Notes: generated by a model not told the origin, from the sequence alone. A stretch of DNA of 64,000 nt from Deroplatys truncata (GCA_030765065.1 CM060979.1:13855001-13919000); one strand, 5' to 3'. Counted from the first letter of the stretch, positions 22,500 to 33,153 are shown. A program made the numbers and translations.

Positions 22500-23667
22500 C
22501 CCCGCCGCTGTATCTTTGCACTTGACAGTTCGTGTGGCTTCGCGTAAGGTTGGCTACATTGTGGTTGTGACGTTGCCAGAGTGGCTAGTAACAACAACAA
22601 CAGCTGACTGTTTCCTTTCTATCGTGTCTAAGCTGTATACAAAAAGTGTACGTAAGTAGCAAACATCAATGAATAATAACTATTTTGTATTATTATTGTT
22701 AATTGAAAATAACTCTGCATAAACATTGCAGCGTATGTAGAATAAATTACGCACTTTTGACAATATAGAAACAAAATAATACAAACTTCCTGCTACAATG
22801 AAGAGAAATAAATCAAATTATAAGCATGCCATAACAAAGTTATTTTCACTCACGCATTTAAAACTGCAATGGCTCAATTCCATCCAATTCCCCGTTGTCG
22901 TCATCATCCTCGGAAGCATCATTGTCATCATCATCATCATCATCATCATCATCTTCACCAAGGCATATCATCAATGGTTCACAGTCACTAATAATTCCAT
23001 CTATTTCTTGTGCTTTTCGTATTAGCTTATTCAAATGATCTACTTTCTTCTTCAATGAAGCTGTGTCCACCGTAGCCTTGTGAATAACAGTTCTCGTGTT
23101 AAGTCCTAGAGCTGCTGCAGTTCGTTGTACGGCTTTATCAGCAGAAATAGAGGGATTGCCATGAAGCTTCACGTACTCCTTTTCCTGTTCAAAGAATTCC
23201 CGGGTTCTCCTTATTAGTTTCAATGCCTGACTATTAAGTGGCACACCTCAGCGCAAAGGATTTTTCACTTCGTGAATCATCACTCAGCGATCAGCATCGT
23301 TTTTCAGACTTTGTCGCACTTAAGTTTTATTTAAATAAATAATATGAATGAAATATATATATGTATAAACGAACAATAACAAAACTATCAAACAATAACC
23401 ACAAATACAAATAACAATGAACAATATATAGCTTGCAAAGAACAACTCGACGCTCGTGCTAGAGATTCACAAACTGAAGCATGTGGTTGGGAATAGTTAC
23501 ATCCGGCAACAGAGCCGACTCTAGTTCCGGTTCCGCTTTGTCATCGACCCTCCAGAATGCTGCCTTGTGATAGGTTTAGGACGTCAAACGGTTGAAGCTT
23601 TTCATCTGTTTTTGCGAGTGTACCAACTTAAACGCTAGCTGACAAGTGCAACGTTACAGCGGCGGTG
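22500..23667 (-). mobile_element. TIR transposon nested in the PLE tail
   Basis: The ends are inverted repeats: CCCCGCCGCTGTATCTTTGC from 22500 and, complementing it, GCAACGTTACAGCGGCGGTG up to 23667. Removing the segment reconnects the PLE tail (TTCACTATA with ATAATTAAATG), so ATA or TATA is the likely target duplication. It encodes only the small protein at 22858-23244 (minus). It may be a deleted relative of an autonomous DDE transposon. Confidence 0.7.
22858..23244 (-). CDS. small HTH protein with acidic Asp-rich tail, transposon-borne
   Basis: The 128-residue frame starts MPLNSQALKLIRRTREFFEQ. Residues 30-60 (DKAVQRTAAALGLNTRTVIH) look like a helix-turn-helix; 60-85 form a probable coiled coil (LKKKVDHLNKLIRKAQEID); the end holds a run of ten Asp and further acidic residues. 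The N-terminal pattern resembles the DNA-binding start of arthropod DDE transposase-like proteins, but the catalytic part is missing. The Asp run comes from a CAT/ATC triplet microsatellite. It might bind the terminal repeats as a regulator or be a decayed remnant; function is unknown. Confidence 0.45.
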   Translation of the reverse strand: MPLNSQALKLIRRTREFFEQEKEYVKLHGNPSISADKAVQRTAAALGLNTRTVIHKATVDTASLKKKVDHLNKLIRKAQEIDGIISDCEPLMICLGEDDDDDDDDDDNDASEDDDDNGELDGIEPLQF

Positions 23668-23694
23668 ATATAATTAAATGTTGTATAAAACAGA

Positions 23695-23728
23695 AAACGT
23701 TTTCACGGGCATTCGTCCTCATCATCAG
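23695..23728 (-). ncRNA. hammerhead-ribozyme-like motif (PLE tail)
   Basis: On the minus strand: CUGAUGA (23728-23722), U, a stem-loop around GAGGAC/GAAU/GCCCGU, GAAA (23704-23701), the palindrome ACGU (23700-23697), UU. It is the same motif as at 310-341 and lies directly between the GIY-YIG frame and the tail, the place expected for the ribozyme in a Penelope-like element. Stem II is partly mismatched. Confidence 0.55.
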
Positions 23729-24212
23729 CGACTGGGTGACTAAGGGTCTCTCCTGTATGCTCTTCTTCCTCTTCCTGCAGATTCTGAACCTGTTGCCATC
23801 TGGTGTTAGGGGGGCACAAAGTTTTAACACATTGTTCACAGGCGGGATTTAAAAATTAATGATGTTGTTGCTGTTTTCGATGATGTGTATTTTTTCCCAA
23901 ATGTTCAATTCTATTGGTGTGGTGAGGGATTTTAATAATTTTATACTTTGACCAATGTTGTGGTTTTCTGTCCAAAAATGGTATGATACAGCAGATTTTT
24001 CTATTTGTTTTAGTTTTATGTTCCTTCAGTGTTCCTTAAGTCCTGTTTCCAAGTTACTTTTTGTTTTGCCTATGTAGTATTTCTTGCACTCATCACAATT
24101 AACCTGGTAAATTCTGGATTTTAATATGTGTGGGATGGTATTTTTGCGAGGTTTATACAACATTTAATTAGTGAAGGTGAGAGTCAAAAAGTGTGACTCA
24201 ATCTACCATCAT

Positions 24213-24723
24213 GAAGAATACTTCACGGTTAATAGTGCTTCTGTTTTTAACCTTTAACTAGTACACAATGCGAAACTAGCACATACTGTCCTGAACAAGA
24301 TGGTATTACTGTACCATCTAGTGGGCTTCACATCAGACATACCTATCGACAGTGACTAGTATTGTACAAGAGTGTATTTTGTTTATATCTGATGCGCCAC
24401 AGGCAGTTTTTTACAGTCACACTAACATGACAGATTTAATATTGATGCATGTAGTGCAGTAAAAAATCTTCTGGGATCCCTTGTTCTTATCCGCAAAATG
24501 CTCATTTTGGCACTCCTTTCTACTCCGCAGTTTTCTGCACATTCTTTTTCTTCCACATCAGAATGTCACATGGGTAAAAGAATTGTTTTCCACAATTTAC
24601 AGGATTTTCTGCTGGAACCCTGAATAGTATAAAAGAGGGGTTTAAATGTAATCTTAATTCTTAGAGAACATAACAGTTTTTTGGGACATAATGAAACTAA
24701 GTCTGTGGTGTACTTTTTTACAG
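24213..24723. other. intron, no recognised element
   Basis: No gene or repeat was recognised; a pyrimidine-rich acceptor (TACTTTTTTACAG) ends it at 24723. Confidence 0.5.
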
Positions 24724-24880
24724 AATAATATGTTGCTCATAGAAGACGAAGAACCAACTTTAGAGGAACTTGGGATAGGCGATGAAGACCAGTTGCTCAT
24801 TGAGGTTCGGAATAAAGATCTCACTTGGCCAGAGGAAATGGGTTCTCTGGCTGTGCAGATGCAGGATAAACGAAAACAAG
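24724..24880 (+). CDS. USP32: USP32-type deubiquitinase, exon: ubiquitin-like region, second half
   Basis: The acceptor TTTTTTACAG ends at 24723 and the donor GTAATA starts at 24881. 52 codons plus one base. The product includes LLIEDEEPTLEELGIGDEDQ and LLIEVRNKDLTWPEEMGSLA. Vertebrate USP32 has HLVIEVRNKDMSWPEEMSFIA at this position, just upstream of the catalytic domain. The split Val codon is completed at 32906. Confidence 0.9.
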
Positions 24881-25029
24881 GTAATACAATAGCTGTTACA
24901 AAGAATATTTAAGAAAACTTTAATATGGTAAAGAAAGATACTTTTTTTCTTCCCTTTCTACCTTCCTCTCTCCCTAATAGGTAGAAAAATCCAATTCATA
25001 GCTTATTAAATACAAGCACTACAATTCAT

Positions 25030-25245
25030 TTAAAAAATGATTCTTAGAATTTGATAACAAATGTGAGTTGGTTTATTGAACATCACTTGCATTTTTAAAA
25101 TGGGACGTGTTTCAAGAGTGCAATTGTTCCCATCAACATGATGCTGGCTGTGGTGACCGTTGAGAAGATGGTTTGCTAACTCCACGTATGGACGCCAATT
25201 TGAAGTAGATATTGTCTGCATTGTTTGCACCACACTATGGGCGTC
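25030..25245 (-). mobile_element. PLE-tail-like sequence and primer-binding-site-like motifs
   Basis: The minus strand at 25150-25090 reads GTTGATGGGAACAATTGC...TTGAAACACGTCCCATTTT, a degraded hammerhead-like PLE tail (GAAA kept). Just upstream on the same strand, at about 25205-25187 and 25247-25225, are two motifs of the type AAATTGGCGTCCATACGTGG, resembling the tRNA-Lys-type primer binding sites of the Gypsy element at 47316-56355. These follow LTR-like repeat B (copy 2), so they may be its leader. Confidence 0.4.
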
Positions 25246-25360
25246 AATTTGAAGTAGTTTGTATTGAAGGAGTTGTATTATATTTCAACTGTTGGGGAGC
25301 CGAACTTGTAGTAGTTGCAACCGTACGCGTAGTAAACAGTTTCTGGTAGCCTTTGCCCCA

Positions 25361-26151
25361 ATTTTTAAAAATATTAACTTTGTAATTTGACTGTTTCTTT
25401 AAGTATTAAATATTTATGTTTGCCTCGGCTGCGTCAGTATTATTGTTAGACATGAATGTCTTAGCAGGGTTATGGTGCAACTGAAGAATGTAGGCTTACA
25501 CAGATTATAGTTTTACTTCACTACATTTATTAATCCTTGACACAATTTAAATAACACTTCACTGATATAGAGAGCTGTGAGATTCTTTTTATTAATTAAT
25601 TACACTTTTTAACACGTAAACTTATTTTTCGTCCCACACGAATACATATTATATTTCTTGAGAACACTTTTTGCGTCTGGTTAGTAACGCTGTCTGCAGG
25701 CAATTGAACTGTAAATTTGTAAAATTTTCTCCTTTTCAGTTTCTGATTGGCTAATCCTACTCCAATAGAATACCTTCATTTAACTAAAGCTTTTTCTGGT
25801 TGTTGATTGGCTATTTTATAACCTGTCAGTAAAATTACATTATTGTTACTCCAAGAATCACAAGTAGTACTGTTAAACTTTCTTACTCATTATTGACTCA
25901 AGGTTACCTTATTGTTACATCATTGTTAGCAACTTTTAACTTATTATTCTCACAGCTCGTACATTATTAAATTACATAATATATTCACATAACATTATTA
26001 CACATGGATACAATAATATAACCATATGCAATGACTGTTACATACATTTTACAAATTATTACATACACATATTGCTTTAAGGCGGGCTGTTATTGAATTA
26101 TATATTATATAATTAGACTGAAATTATTTAAGTGTTAAAAATACTGCCTCA
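25361..26151 (-). repeat. LTR-like repeat B, copy 2
   Basis: Read on the minus strand it starts TGAGGCAGTATTTTTAACAC and parallels copy 1 (79-993) through the AACAGCCCGCC block, the AGCCAATCA blocks, GAATCTCACAGCTC and GACGCAGCCGAGGCAAA. It lacks the PLE insertion of copy 1. Sequence beyond its end contains primer-binding-site-like motifs, which supports an LTR identity. No internal retroelement genes follow. Confidence 0.5.
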
Positions 26152-26329
26152 CCGTTCACTGAAGATAATTGCACTATTGTCATCCTCTGGTGGCTTTTCA
26201 AGAAATTTCTCGCTGAGGTCACTTGGCGGTAACTCAAAAACGAAAACTCAAAGTTTGTTTTTCAAAATGAAAATGTTTTCCGAGACTATTAGTTGTTTTC
26301 GTTTGAAATTTTTTTTTTAAAAGTACCGG

Positions 26330-26830
26330 TTGCTGATCAATTTCATGGTTTTCTAGCCAAAAAAAGAACTGCTGCTACCAGTTGTTCTTGTTTATACTTC
26401 AAATTCCTACATGTTACTTTGCCATTCTTTTCAATCTCCTTTTTGTTTTTCCAATATACATTTTGTTGTGATATTTGCATTTAAATTGGTATATTCTTGG
26501 TTTTACTATTGTTGGTATGGTATCCTTTAGTTCTGAATGTAGTAGGTGTTTTTGAATAGAAATGGGTTTTGGAATGGTGGAATGATATTGTACTCTTTGA
26601 ATATGTTCTGGAACTGGTCATGGGCTTTGGGGTGGTATGTGAACTTCTTGTTTGTGTATTTTTCTTCTTCTGCTGACAGTTTGGTGATTTCTTGTGTTGC
26701 GTTCTGTTTCTTGCCTTTTGGATTTCTTTTTTTGTATATTATTTTTCTACTGAAACCATTGTTTTCTGCTATCATGTCTTTTTCTTGTTGAATTCTGCAA
26801 TGTTGAGCAGTAGGTGAAAAAGCGGAGTAT
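26330..26830 (-). mobile_element. Penelope-like element, part before and including GIY-YIG start
   Basis: Minus-strand frames read CRIQQEKDMIAENNGFSRK, then KFTYHPKAHDQFQNIFKEYN, then YQFKCKYHNKMYIGKTKRRL, the GIY-YIG signature. This order (connector region then endonuclease) is that of a Penelope-like polyprotein C-terminus. Stops and shifts break it, and the reverse transcriptase is absent. No hammerhead was found next to it. Confidence 0.65.
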
Positions 26831-27194
26831 CAAACTGTTGAAGACTGTATACTGGTGTGACTTTGGATTTTATGTAGTTCTCTGTGTGTGTGTGTGGGTT
26901 ATCAAATTGTGTAATACATCACTCTATATAAAGTTCTGTTCAAGAAATTTGAATGATTCTTACGTTTCCTCTTCTGCTTAACTGTGGATTACGCTGGGCA
27001 TGAGGGGGAAGGAGGAGAGAGTTGTGTAACTGCGAAACAAAAATTAGAAAGAGAGAAAAATTTAGCGAACAAGAATGAATGACGGAATAAAGTTTATTTT
27101 TACATCTTTTATACAAAATCCTTTTTTACAATATTCCACTTGTAAACTAACTTAACCTATGTACAAATTTTCTTGCCAGCTATGTTCTACCTAT
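26831..27194. other. intron, no recognised element
   Basis: AT-rich sequence with a short TG microsatellite near 26883-26895. Nothing recognised. Confidence 0.45.
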
Positions 27195-27564
27195 TGTGGC
27201 AGTAATTTGTATCACAATAATGTAAATGCCAGAGTGATTGTGGTGTAAATAAGCATTATTGTATGACATTGATTTGAGATGTTTGTTAATTATAAGCATT
27301 GTTAGGAAATAAGTTTACGCGGCCTCACTGAAACTGACAATAAGAGCGGGTAACAATGAGCGAGGGGGTGAGTTGTTTATCAATTATTAGAGACAAGCAA
27401 ATGACGTCAGATTGGCGCACTTTTCTTAGAAATGGCGGGAATATTTTCCCTAGAGCATATGTGTTCATAATTTTGATTGGATATAAAAATAGACGCTAAT
27501 GTTGGCGCGTTTTATTAACCAATAGCAGCTCGGTTATAATCTTTAGGCATATCGGGTGTAGGAG

Positions 27565-27570
27565 TATAAA
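27565..27570 (+). promoter_or_regulatory. TATA box of LTR A2
   Basis: TATAAA in GGAGTATAAAAAGC. The equivalent place in the intact LTRs reads GGAGTATAAATAAGG (minus strand, 55982-55971 and 48052-48041). Confidence 0.5.
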
Positions 27571-27597
27571 AAGCTAAAGCCAGAGGCAAGTATCGTC

Positions 27598-27775
27598 CAG
27601 TCCAACAGAAACATTTGTGCATTACACGTCGCTCAGTCCAGAAGAAGCATTCGCGTGTAATACGTCGATCAGTTCAACATAAGTATTCGTGAGTTATACG
27701 TTGCGTAGTTCAACGGAAGCATACATAAAGTACACGTTACGCAATTCTACAGAATCTCTCGCGTCGTAAAGCTAG
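27598..27775 (+). repeat. 36-bp tandem repeat just downstream of the LTR TATA box
   Basis: Almost five copies of a 36-bp unit (CAGTYCAACAGAAGCATT... ...ACACGTCGMT) start about 30 bp after the TATA box. The unit is diverged between copies. The LTRs at 47316 and 55251 have two or three irregular copies of a related unit with ATTACACGTCGT. It lies in the expected transcribed R/U5 region. Confidence 0.7.
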
Positions 27776-28194
27776 TTATAAATGTGAAATACGCGAATTA
27801 ATAAAGTGCGGCAAATAAGTGATTATAATAACATTAGAAAACATAACAGTTTCAGTCTGGCGTGTATCAAGAATCAATATGTGAAATTGAATAATGTGTG
27901 ACGACAATAAAAGTGTAAAAACAAATTCTTTTATCAGTGTTATCTTTCAGTAACAAATCCTTTCCGTTTACACACCCTGTTCAAGAGATGTGCTCAACCG
28001 AGAAATAATAGCTAGCCGGAGGACAATGAACCCAACATTCAAAGTAGTAATATGATAACAGGCGCCCAACAATAGATAACACGAAGTTACCGCGACAAAT
28101 TGGCTTCCATACGTTGTTTATATAAACATGAAACATCCAAGCAACTACAAATATTCTACTCCACTATACTGCTCAATTTGCCTGGCCTTATGGC

Positions 28195-29285
28195 TCAGCT
28201 GAGCAGCCCTTGCTACCCTTAATCACCTATGATCCATCCTCTCCCTCCTCTGTTTGCCCTTCTACCTTTCTTATCTCTCTTACTTTTGTAATCCATTTCT
28301 GCTTTGCTTTCTTTAAGAACTTCTCCATATTCTTAATTTTCTTTTCTTCTTTTCTTGTTAACATTTTAATTGCTGCTATTTTTCCATCCATTTTTCCTCC
28401 CATGCTTTTTGTCTCCATTCCGCTAATTCTTTGCATTCTGTCATATAATGCTCTGTGCTTTCACTGCCTCCGTATAGTTCACAAATTCCGCTTTTTCGCT
28501 TCTTAGCCTTCTCGGGTACATTGATCCTGTTCTCATCCATGCAAATGCTTCTTTTTCTGCTCTATCACAATAATCCACATAACCTTCTCTTCCCCATTTC
28601 CTTTTTTTTTTTTTTACTAACCTATAGAACCCTAGTGATTTTTTATTCTCTAAGCTTCCTTGAATCTCTTGTCTTTCTATGTCCTCCACTATGTTTCTTA
28701 CTGTTATCCAAAAGCCGTTGCTATTTTTTTCTCCTGCTCTCCAAACATCTCCCATTCCTATCTTCTTAATTTTTCTACTCCTGTCCACTAGCTATTTTTA
28801 TTTTTTCGTAGTCTTTTGTTGTTCCATACATATCCTTAAAAGTTTCCCCTCATTTGTTTTCGGGCATCTAAACCAAAATTTCAATATCCTTTCCAGTATC
28901 ACTCCCTTTCTTCTTCTTCTTCTTCCTAATTCCACTAACACTACTGCCCTTGGTGCTGATCTTGGTAACCCCAATAGCTCTTTACAGAATATTCTGTAGC
29001 TCTGGTCACTTTTTCTGCTTAATTCAGATCCCCCCCCCCAAATTTCAACTGCATATAGCATTCTTGCTTCTACCAATGCCTCATACATTCTTTCTATCTA
29101 TCTATTTAGTCCACATTTCTAATTTGTATTTGCACATCCTTACTCCTGTCATTTCCGCCTTTCCTTTAGCCATAACCTTCCTGTTATGCGCTACCCATTC
29201 ACCATTACTGCTCATCCTCACCCCCAAATAATGTAACTCCTTGACAACTTCTAAATTTAAACCCCATCTGCCATTTCTCTTCTTT
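28195..29285 (-). pseudogene. LINE (non-LTR retrotransposon) ORF2 C-terminal relic
   Basis: Minus-strand frames in order read KELHYLGVRMSSNGEWVAHN, then LVEARMLYAVEIWGGGSE with FCKELLGLPRSAPRAVVLVE, then a Lys-rich end. This is the region after the reverse transcriptase palm in many insect LINEs (thumb and connector with the AEIWG and LLGLP motifs). The frame is broken by shifts near 29090 and 28790, and the reverse transcriptase core is missing (5' truncation is usual for LINEs). Confidence 0.7.
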
Positions 29286-29523
29286 TTTTAGTTTATTTCC
29301 TCTTTTAAATACCATAACTTTGGATTAGTTAACAAGAAAGAGAGTTCAAGCTTGAATACTTGAATCAAACACTGAGGGCTTTGAAAATGTTAACAAAAAT
29401 GTGTGTGGTTTAAAAGTGGTGAATGTGAACCAGGCTTCCAACAGCTGACTGATCAGGATATTGCTGGTACCATCACTAAGAGGGTTGTGAAGAAGATAAA
29501 GTAAAAGCAAAGTGGAAAGAGTA

Positions 29524-30603
29524 AAGGCTGGTTCACAACCAACGAGAACGGTAACCAGAACGAGAACGGGAAAGTTGAAATACATGTATTCAAATGGGAG
29601 TGTCCACAACCGACGGGAAGCCTTCCCGGGCCCCAGGAACGGGAAGAAGAGTTGCCCAACTTTTAACTTTCTCGTTCTCGTTCCCGGGCACGGCATATTA
29701 GATCCCTATTGTGCATATTAGACTCTTCACTCTAGAGGTTATTCTAAGCGGCCGTGACATGAAACAGCCACTAGTGCTCTCTATAGTCGCAAGCTGGAAA
29801 CATGAACCTGGAAGGAATTAGTAGTAAATGTGCTTCCTAACCTCATCCCGACACCCGCAAATCTAATCAACGTTGGTTCCTCTGGTGAAGGGATCATTTG
29901 TAGTTTGTTTATATGCAACTCAAAACTGGCTATTACCTAAAAAACAATGGCAAAAGCTACAAAGAACAGCTAAATCCGGTGGAAATGAAAAAAAATAAAC
30001 AATTTTAATGTATGCCATTAAATAAAGGAATGAAAGGAATTAATTGTTCTTTCACACAAGCCGTGTGTTGGACAAGGTTGGAAAGGTAGAATCAGATGAC
30101 TGAAAAATTCAATGCCATAGCTGGGATTTGAACCACGGATCTCCCGGTCTCCATCCGGTTGCTCTAACCACTGAGCTACCATGGTAACATGCCGACACGA
30201 CATTAAATTCTCCAGCTGATTCGCTGGAGAATTCCAGCCATTCGCTGATTCCATGGTTCAAATCCCGGCTATGGCATTGAATTTTTCAGTCATCTGATTC
30301 TACCTTTCCAAAGGAATGAAAGTTTGGCATAAGTAGAGGGATCGGAAATGTAATGAATATGCATTTAGATAATGTTTACTCTATTGAATTTTGACGTTGG
30401 CTTGGCTAAATTGGAAGTAGGTGAAAAAATGTCATTGGTCAGTTAAAAACAAATGAAATCCCAATGCGCAAAATCGACTTTCACTTTGTGATCGATATGC
30501 ATTCCCGTTCTCGTTACCGGGCTGTTGTGAATCAAAATTTCTTGCTTCCCATTCTCGTTTCCGTTCTGGTTACCGTTACCGGGTGGTTGTGAACCAGCCT
30601 TAA
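29524..30603. mobile_element. TIR element family C, longest copy
   Basis: Both ends are inverted repeats with AAGGCTGGTTCACAACC (29525 on) and GGTTGTGAACCAGCCTT (30585-30601). Subterminal parts carry repeated GAGAACGGTAACC-like words in opposite orientation. Parts recur at 1500-2714 (inverted) and 37505-37775. No transposase was recognised; a SINE pair is inserted at about 30036-30312. The target duplication could not be resolved. Confidence 0.6.
30036..30312 (-). mobile_element. tRNA-derived SINE with an inverted partial copy
   Basis: Read on the minus strand, ACCATGGTAGCTCAGTGGTT (30184-30165, A box) and GTGGTTCAAATCCCAGC (30137-30121, B box) are well preserved and tRNA-like. The body and the CACACGGCTTG tail follow. 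On the other side, 30250-30312, a plus-strand copy of B box and body (GGTTCAAATCCCGGC...TTTTTCAGTCATCTG) forms an inverted pair joined through ATTCTCCAGCTGATTCGCTGG. Confidence 0.75.
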
Positions 30604-30629
30604 AAGGTTCAGAATTTGCATTTCTCATA

Positions 30630-31090
30630 CTGAGGCATTGCATACAGGGCATGTTCAGAAGTCTTCGCTTCCATCTTCAGCTGTAGGTCAACTGGCAGTC
30701 TGGTATCATCTTCGTTATGGTCTCTGGTCTTGATGAATCTGGTATAGATGTCTGGAGGAAGGATTTCAAAGTTCATAACTCAGCAAGTTCTAGATTATGG
30801 TTTACTTCAGACAATTCCAAGTTTGTGTCTATTTCATGGTTGATTTCTCAAAAGTGTGCTGCGATAGCTGATTTGTCTGTTTATATTTTATTTCAGATGT
30901 GTTCTTTGGTGTGGATGCTTATGTTGTGCTTGTTTTTTCTAATATATATATATATCTTATTGCATTCCTGCCAGTTTATGTTGTAAGCCCCAGATTTGGA
31001 AGATTTTGGTACCTGATCTTTGGGAGGTGCTCTTAACAGATTTTTCAACTTGTGTTTATTTGGGTGGAGGGGCTAGAATTATGTTGTGTT
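30630..31090 (-). mobile_element. Penelope-like element, GIY-YIG part and tail
   Basis: On the minus strand, broken frames read GAYNINWQECNKIYIYIRKN with IHTKEHI, then KSAIAAHF and INHEIDTNLEL, a degraded GIY-YIG domain. The tail at 30680-30650 keeps CUGAAGA, a stem, and GAACAUG, a decayed hammerhead core. It directly abuts the TIR end of family C. Confidence 0.6.
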
Positions 31091-31551
31091 TTGAAAATAA
31101 CATAGTAAGTGAAGTAAGTATGTCCCAAATCAACTCCTAATGCTCAAATAATCAACCTAGGCTTCACTGTTAAAAAGCTTGTCAATTAATTAACTAATAA
31201 GTAGTTTTATTTTCTCTGATCTTAAATGGTAAATTAATTTAAATTTTGTGTGTAAAACGATATATGTATTCTGTATACCTACTGAGTGCATCACAGTAAA
31301 AACATGTGAAATTGAATATAAATTTAAAAGCAGGGCTAGATACCTACTACATAGTACATGCAAAATTAACTTTTGTATTATCTGTTTTTTCGCATTATCC
31401 CGGCACCTGTTCCTAGGATTTGTTTGGATAACCAGGAGCATGCTGTTTTGAATGGCAATACTTTGGTTATTATTCTGTGCCTCGTTATTATTTAGCAACT
31501 CTTAAATGTTCCTAAAATATTCTTCGGCAAAAGTATACATTTATTTTCCTG
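31091..31551. other. intron, no recognised element
   Basis: AT-rich sequence; nothing recognised. Confidence 0.45.
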
Positions 31552-32836
31552 CGAGGGCTGTCCCAGAAGTACATGACCTAACAAAGAAAACAAACATTTT
31601 GGGAAAAAACATCTTTTCTCTACATAGTCTCCTTTCAGCTCGATACACTTTTCCCAGCTTCGATACCCTGTTTATAGTGAGAACCATCGAGTTCTGCAAA
31701 ATATCCATCAACTGCAAACTCCACCTCTTCATTGTTGGCAAATCTTTTACCACCAAGCCATTTCTTCAACTTTGGAAACAGAAAATAATCAGAGGGGGCT
31801 AAGTCTGGCAAATAGGGTGCATGAGGAAGGAATTCGAACTTTAACTCATTGTTTTTGTCCATTGCGATAATGGATGTGTGAATTGGTGCATTGTCTCGAT
31901 GAAACAGAACTTTCTTTTTCGCTAAATGTGGCCATTTTTGCTTGATTTCATCATTCAAATGTTGCAATAAGTTTGCATAATACTCGCTATTGATTGCTTT
32001 TCCTTTTTGAAGATAAATCAATGAAAATTATCCCATGCGCATCCCAAAAAACTGACGCAACCTTGCGTATAGATGGAACTGCCTTCGCCTTTTTCGAGCC
32101 TATTCTCCCCTTTCAATCCACTGTTTTGTCTGTTCCTTTGTCTCAGGTGAAGTGATGGACCCATGTTTCATCAATGGTTATGAATCGACGCAATAACTTG
32201 GCTTTAATGCAGCGAAACATTGCCAAACACTCGACTGAAACATCCTCAGGATGCTGGTTTGTTCCATTGTGAGTAAATGCGGCACCCATCTTACGCACAG
32301 CTTTCTCATGTCTAAATTTTCAGTTAGTATGTGATGTAGAGCACGTTTTGAAATGCCTATGATGTCTGCTAGCTCGCACACTTTAAGTCGATGGTCATCT
32401 AATACCATTTTGTGGATTTTCTTCACAATTTCTGACATGGTCACCTCATTTGGTCAACCACTGCGATGTTCGTCTTGGCAGCTCGTACGGCCTCGCTTAA
32501 ACTCTGCCACCCAATATTTTACTGTTGTAAACGAAGGAGCAGACTCCCGCAGAGTAGAATCTAGCTCAGCTTTAATATTAGTTGGACTAAGACCTTTCAA
32601 ATGAATTGTATTGTATCACATAATGATGGCCAATTTTATCCTTGTTTACAAATTCGCTGAGAGAGTTCACTATTAATGGCTGCCAAACAATTACTAAACA
32701 ATGTAGCATTGTCAAACTTTTAACTTAAGCTTTATAAGGCTTTATAAGCTTTATAAGGACTTTCTACCATAGTCATTTGTTTGAAATAACAACCGCTATG
32801 TATACATCAGGTTGGGTACTTCTGGGACTGCCTTTG
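31552..32836 (-). mobile_element. mariner element M4 (decayed, M1 type)
   Basis: The ends read CGAGGGCTGTCCCAGAAGTA (left) and the complement of CAAAGGCAGTCCCAGAAG (right); the right flank keeps TA (32837-32838), the left flank is TG. Minus-strand pieces match M1: AINSEYYANLLQHLNDEIKQ, HRDNAPIHTS, HAPYLPDLAPSDYFLF. Frameshifts and stops break the transposase. It lies just upstream of the exon at 32906. Confidence 0.85.
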
Positions 32837-32905
32837 TATATGTAAATGCATACCTATCACTTTGTGAATCCTGAGATTGAAATGAAGTAATGTAATGTGT
32901 TACAG

Positions 32906-33153
32906 TGGCTCCAGCAGAAAAGGGTGCGACCGGCCTGAACAACTTAGGCAATACCTGTTTTATGAACGCTGCTTTACAGTGTGTGAGCAACACACGGGCA
33001 CTTACGCAGTACTTCACAGGTAATATGCATCTTTATGAACTGAACCGAAACAATCCCCTTGGAATGAAGGGCCACATAGCCAAGCGATACGGTGACTTGA
33101 TCCATGATATCTGGAGTGGAACAGCTAAGACAATAGCTCCATTAAAACTCAGG
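32906..33153 (+). CDS. USP32: USP32-type deubiquitinase, exon: catalytic domain start with Cys box
   Basis: The acceptor TGTGTTACAG ends at 32905 and the donor GTATGT starts at 33154. Two bases complete the Val codon begun at 24880; 82 codons follow. The Cys box GATGLNNLGNTCFMNAALQC carries the catalytic cysteine (codon 32956-32958). HLYELNRNNPLGMKGHIAKR and APLKLR are closely alike in USP32 and more loosely in USP4/11/15. The USP domain cleaves isopeptide bonds at the end of ubiquitin. In human cells USP32 is linked to Golgi and endosomal membranes through a C-terminal lipid motif, which lies outside this window. Confidence 0.95.

Larger units (their letters stand above)
22458..24212 (-). 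mobile_element. Penelope-like element with GIY-YIG end, hammerhead and inverted tail
   Basis: Minus-strand sequence from about 24135 to 23855 encodes a GIY-YIG endonuclease end: RIYQVNCDECKKYYIGKT, then YHFWTENHNI and a LNIWEKIHII-like end. The hammerhead-like motif follows at 23728-23695, then the tail. The tail is split by a 1.2-kb TIR transposon (22500-23667) and resumes at 22497-22458. A second, inverted copy of the tail closes the other end at 24147-24207. The element is 5'-truncated: no reverse transcriptase is present. Confidence 0.7.
27195..28097 (+). repeat. Gypsy-type LTR A2, diverged copy of the LTR at 47316/55251
   Basis: From TGTGGCAGTAATTTGTATCA the plus strand parallels the minus-strand LTR of the 9-kb element: GACATTGATTT, GCGAGGGGGTGAGTTG, TAGACGCTAATGTTGGCGCG, a TATA box (27565-27570), a tandem repeat array, and TCCTTTCCGTTTACACA with GCCGGAGGACA. 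It ends GCGACA, followed by AAT and TGGCTTCCATACG (28101-28113), a primer-binding-site-like motif. It is therefore an LTR plus a stub of leader; the rest of the element is gone. It is much more diverged than the two LTRs of the 9-kb element are from each other. Confidence 0.75.

Noticed and set aside
22918-22954. Ile-rich membrane-like frame on the plus strand
   Set aside because: It is the shadow of the ATC/GAT triplet repeat that codes the Asp run on the minus strand.
28210-29231. Several hydrophobic plus-strand frames that look like membrane proteins
   Set aside because: They are shadows of the Lys-rich LINE frame on the minus strand.
30121-30184. A tRNA gene with A and B boxes
   Set aside because: The boxes are followed by the SINE body found in several other copies, and no complete cloverleaf can be drawn, so it is a SINE.
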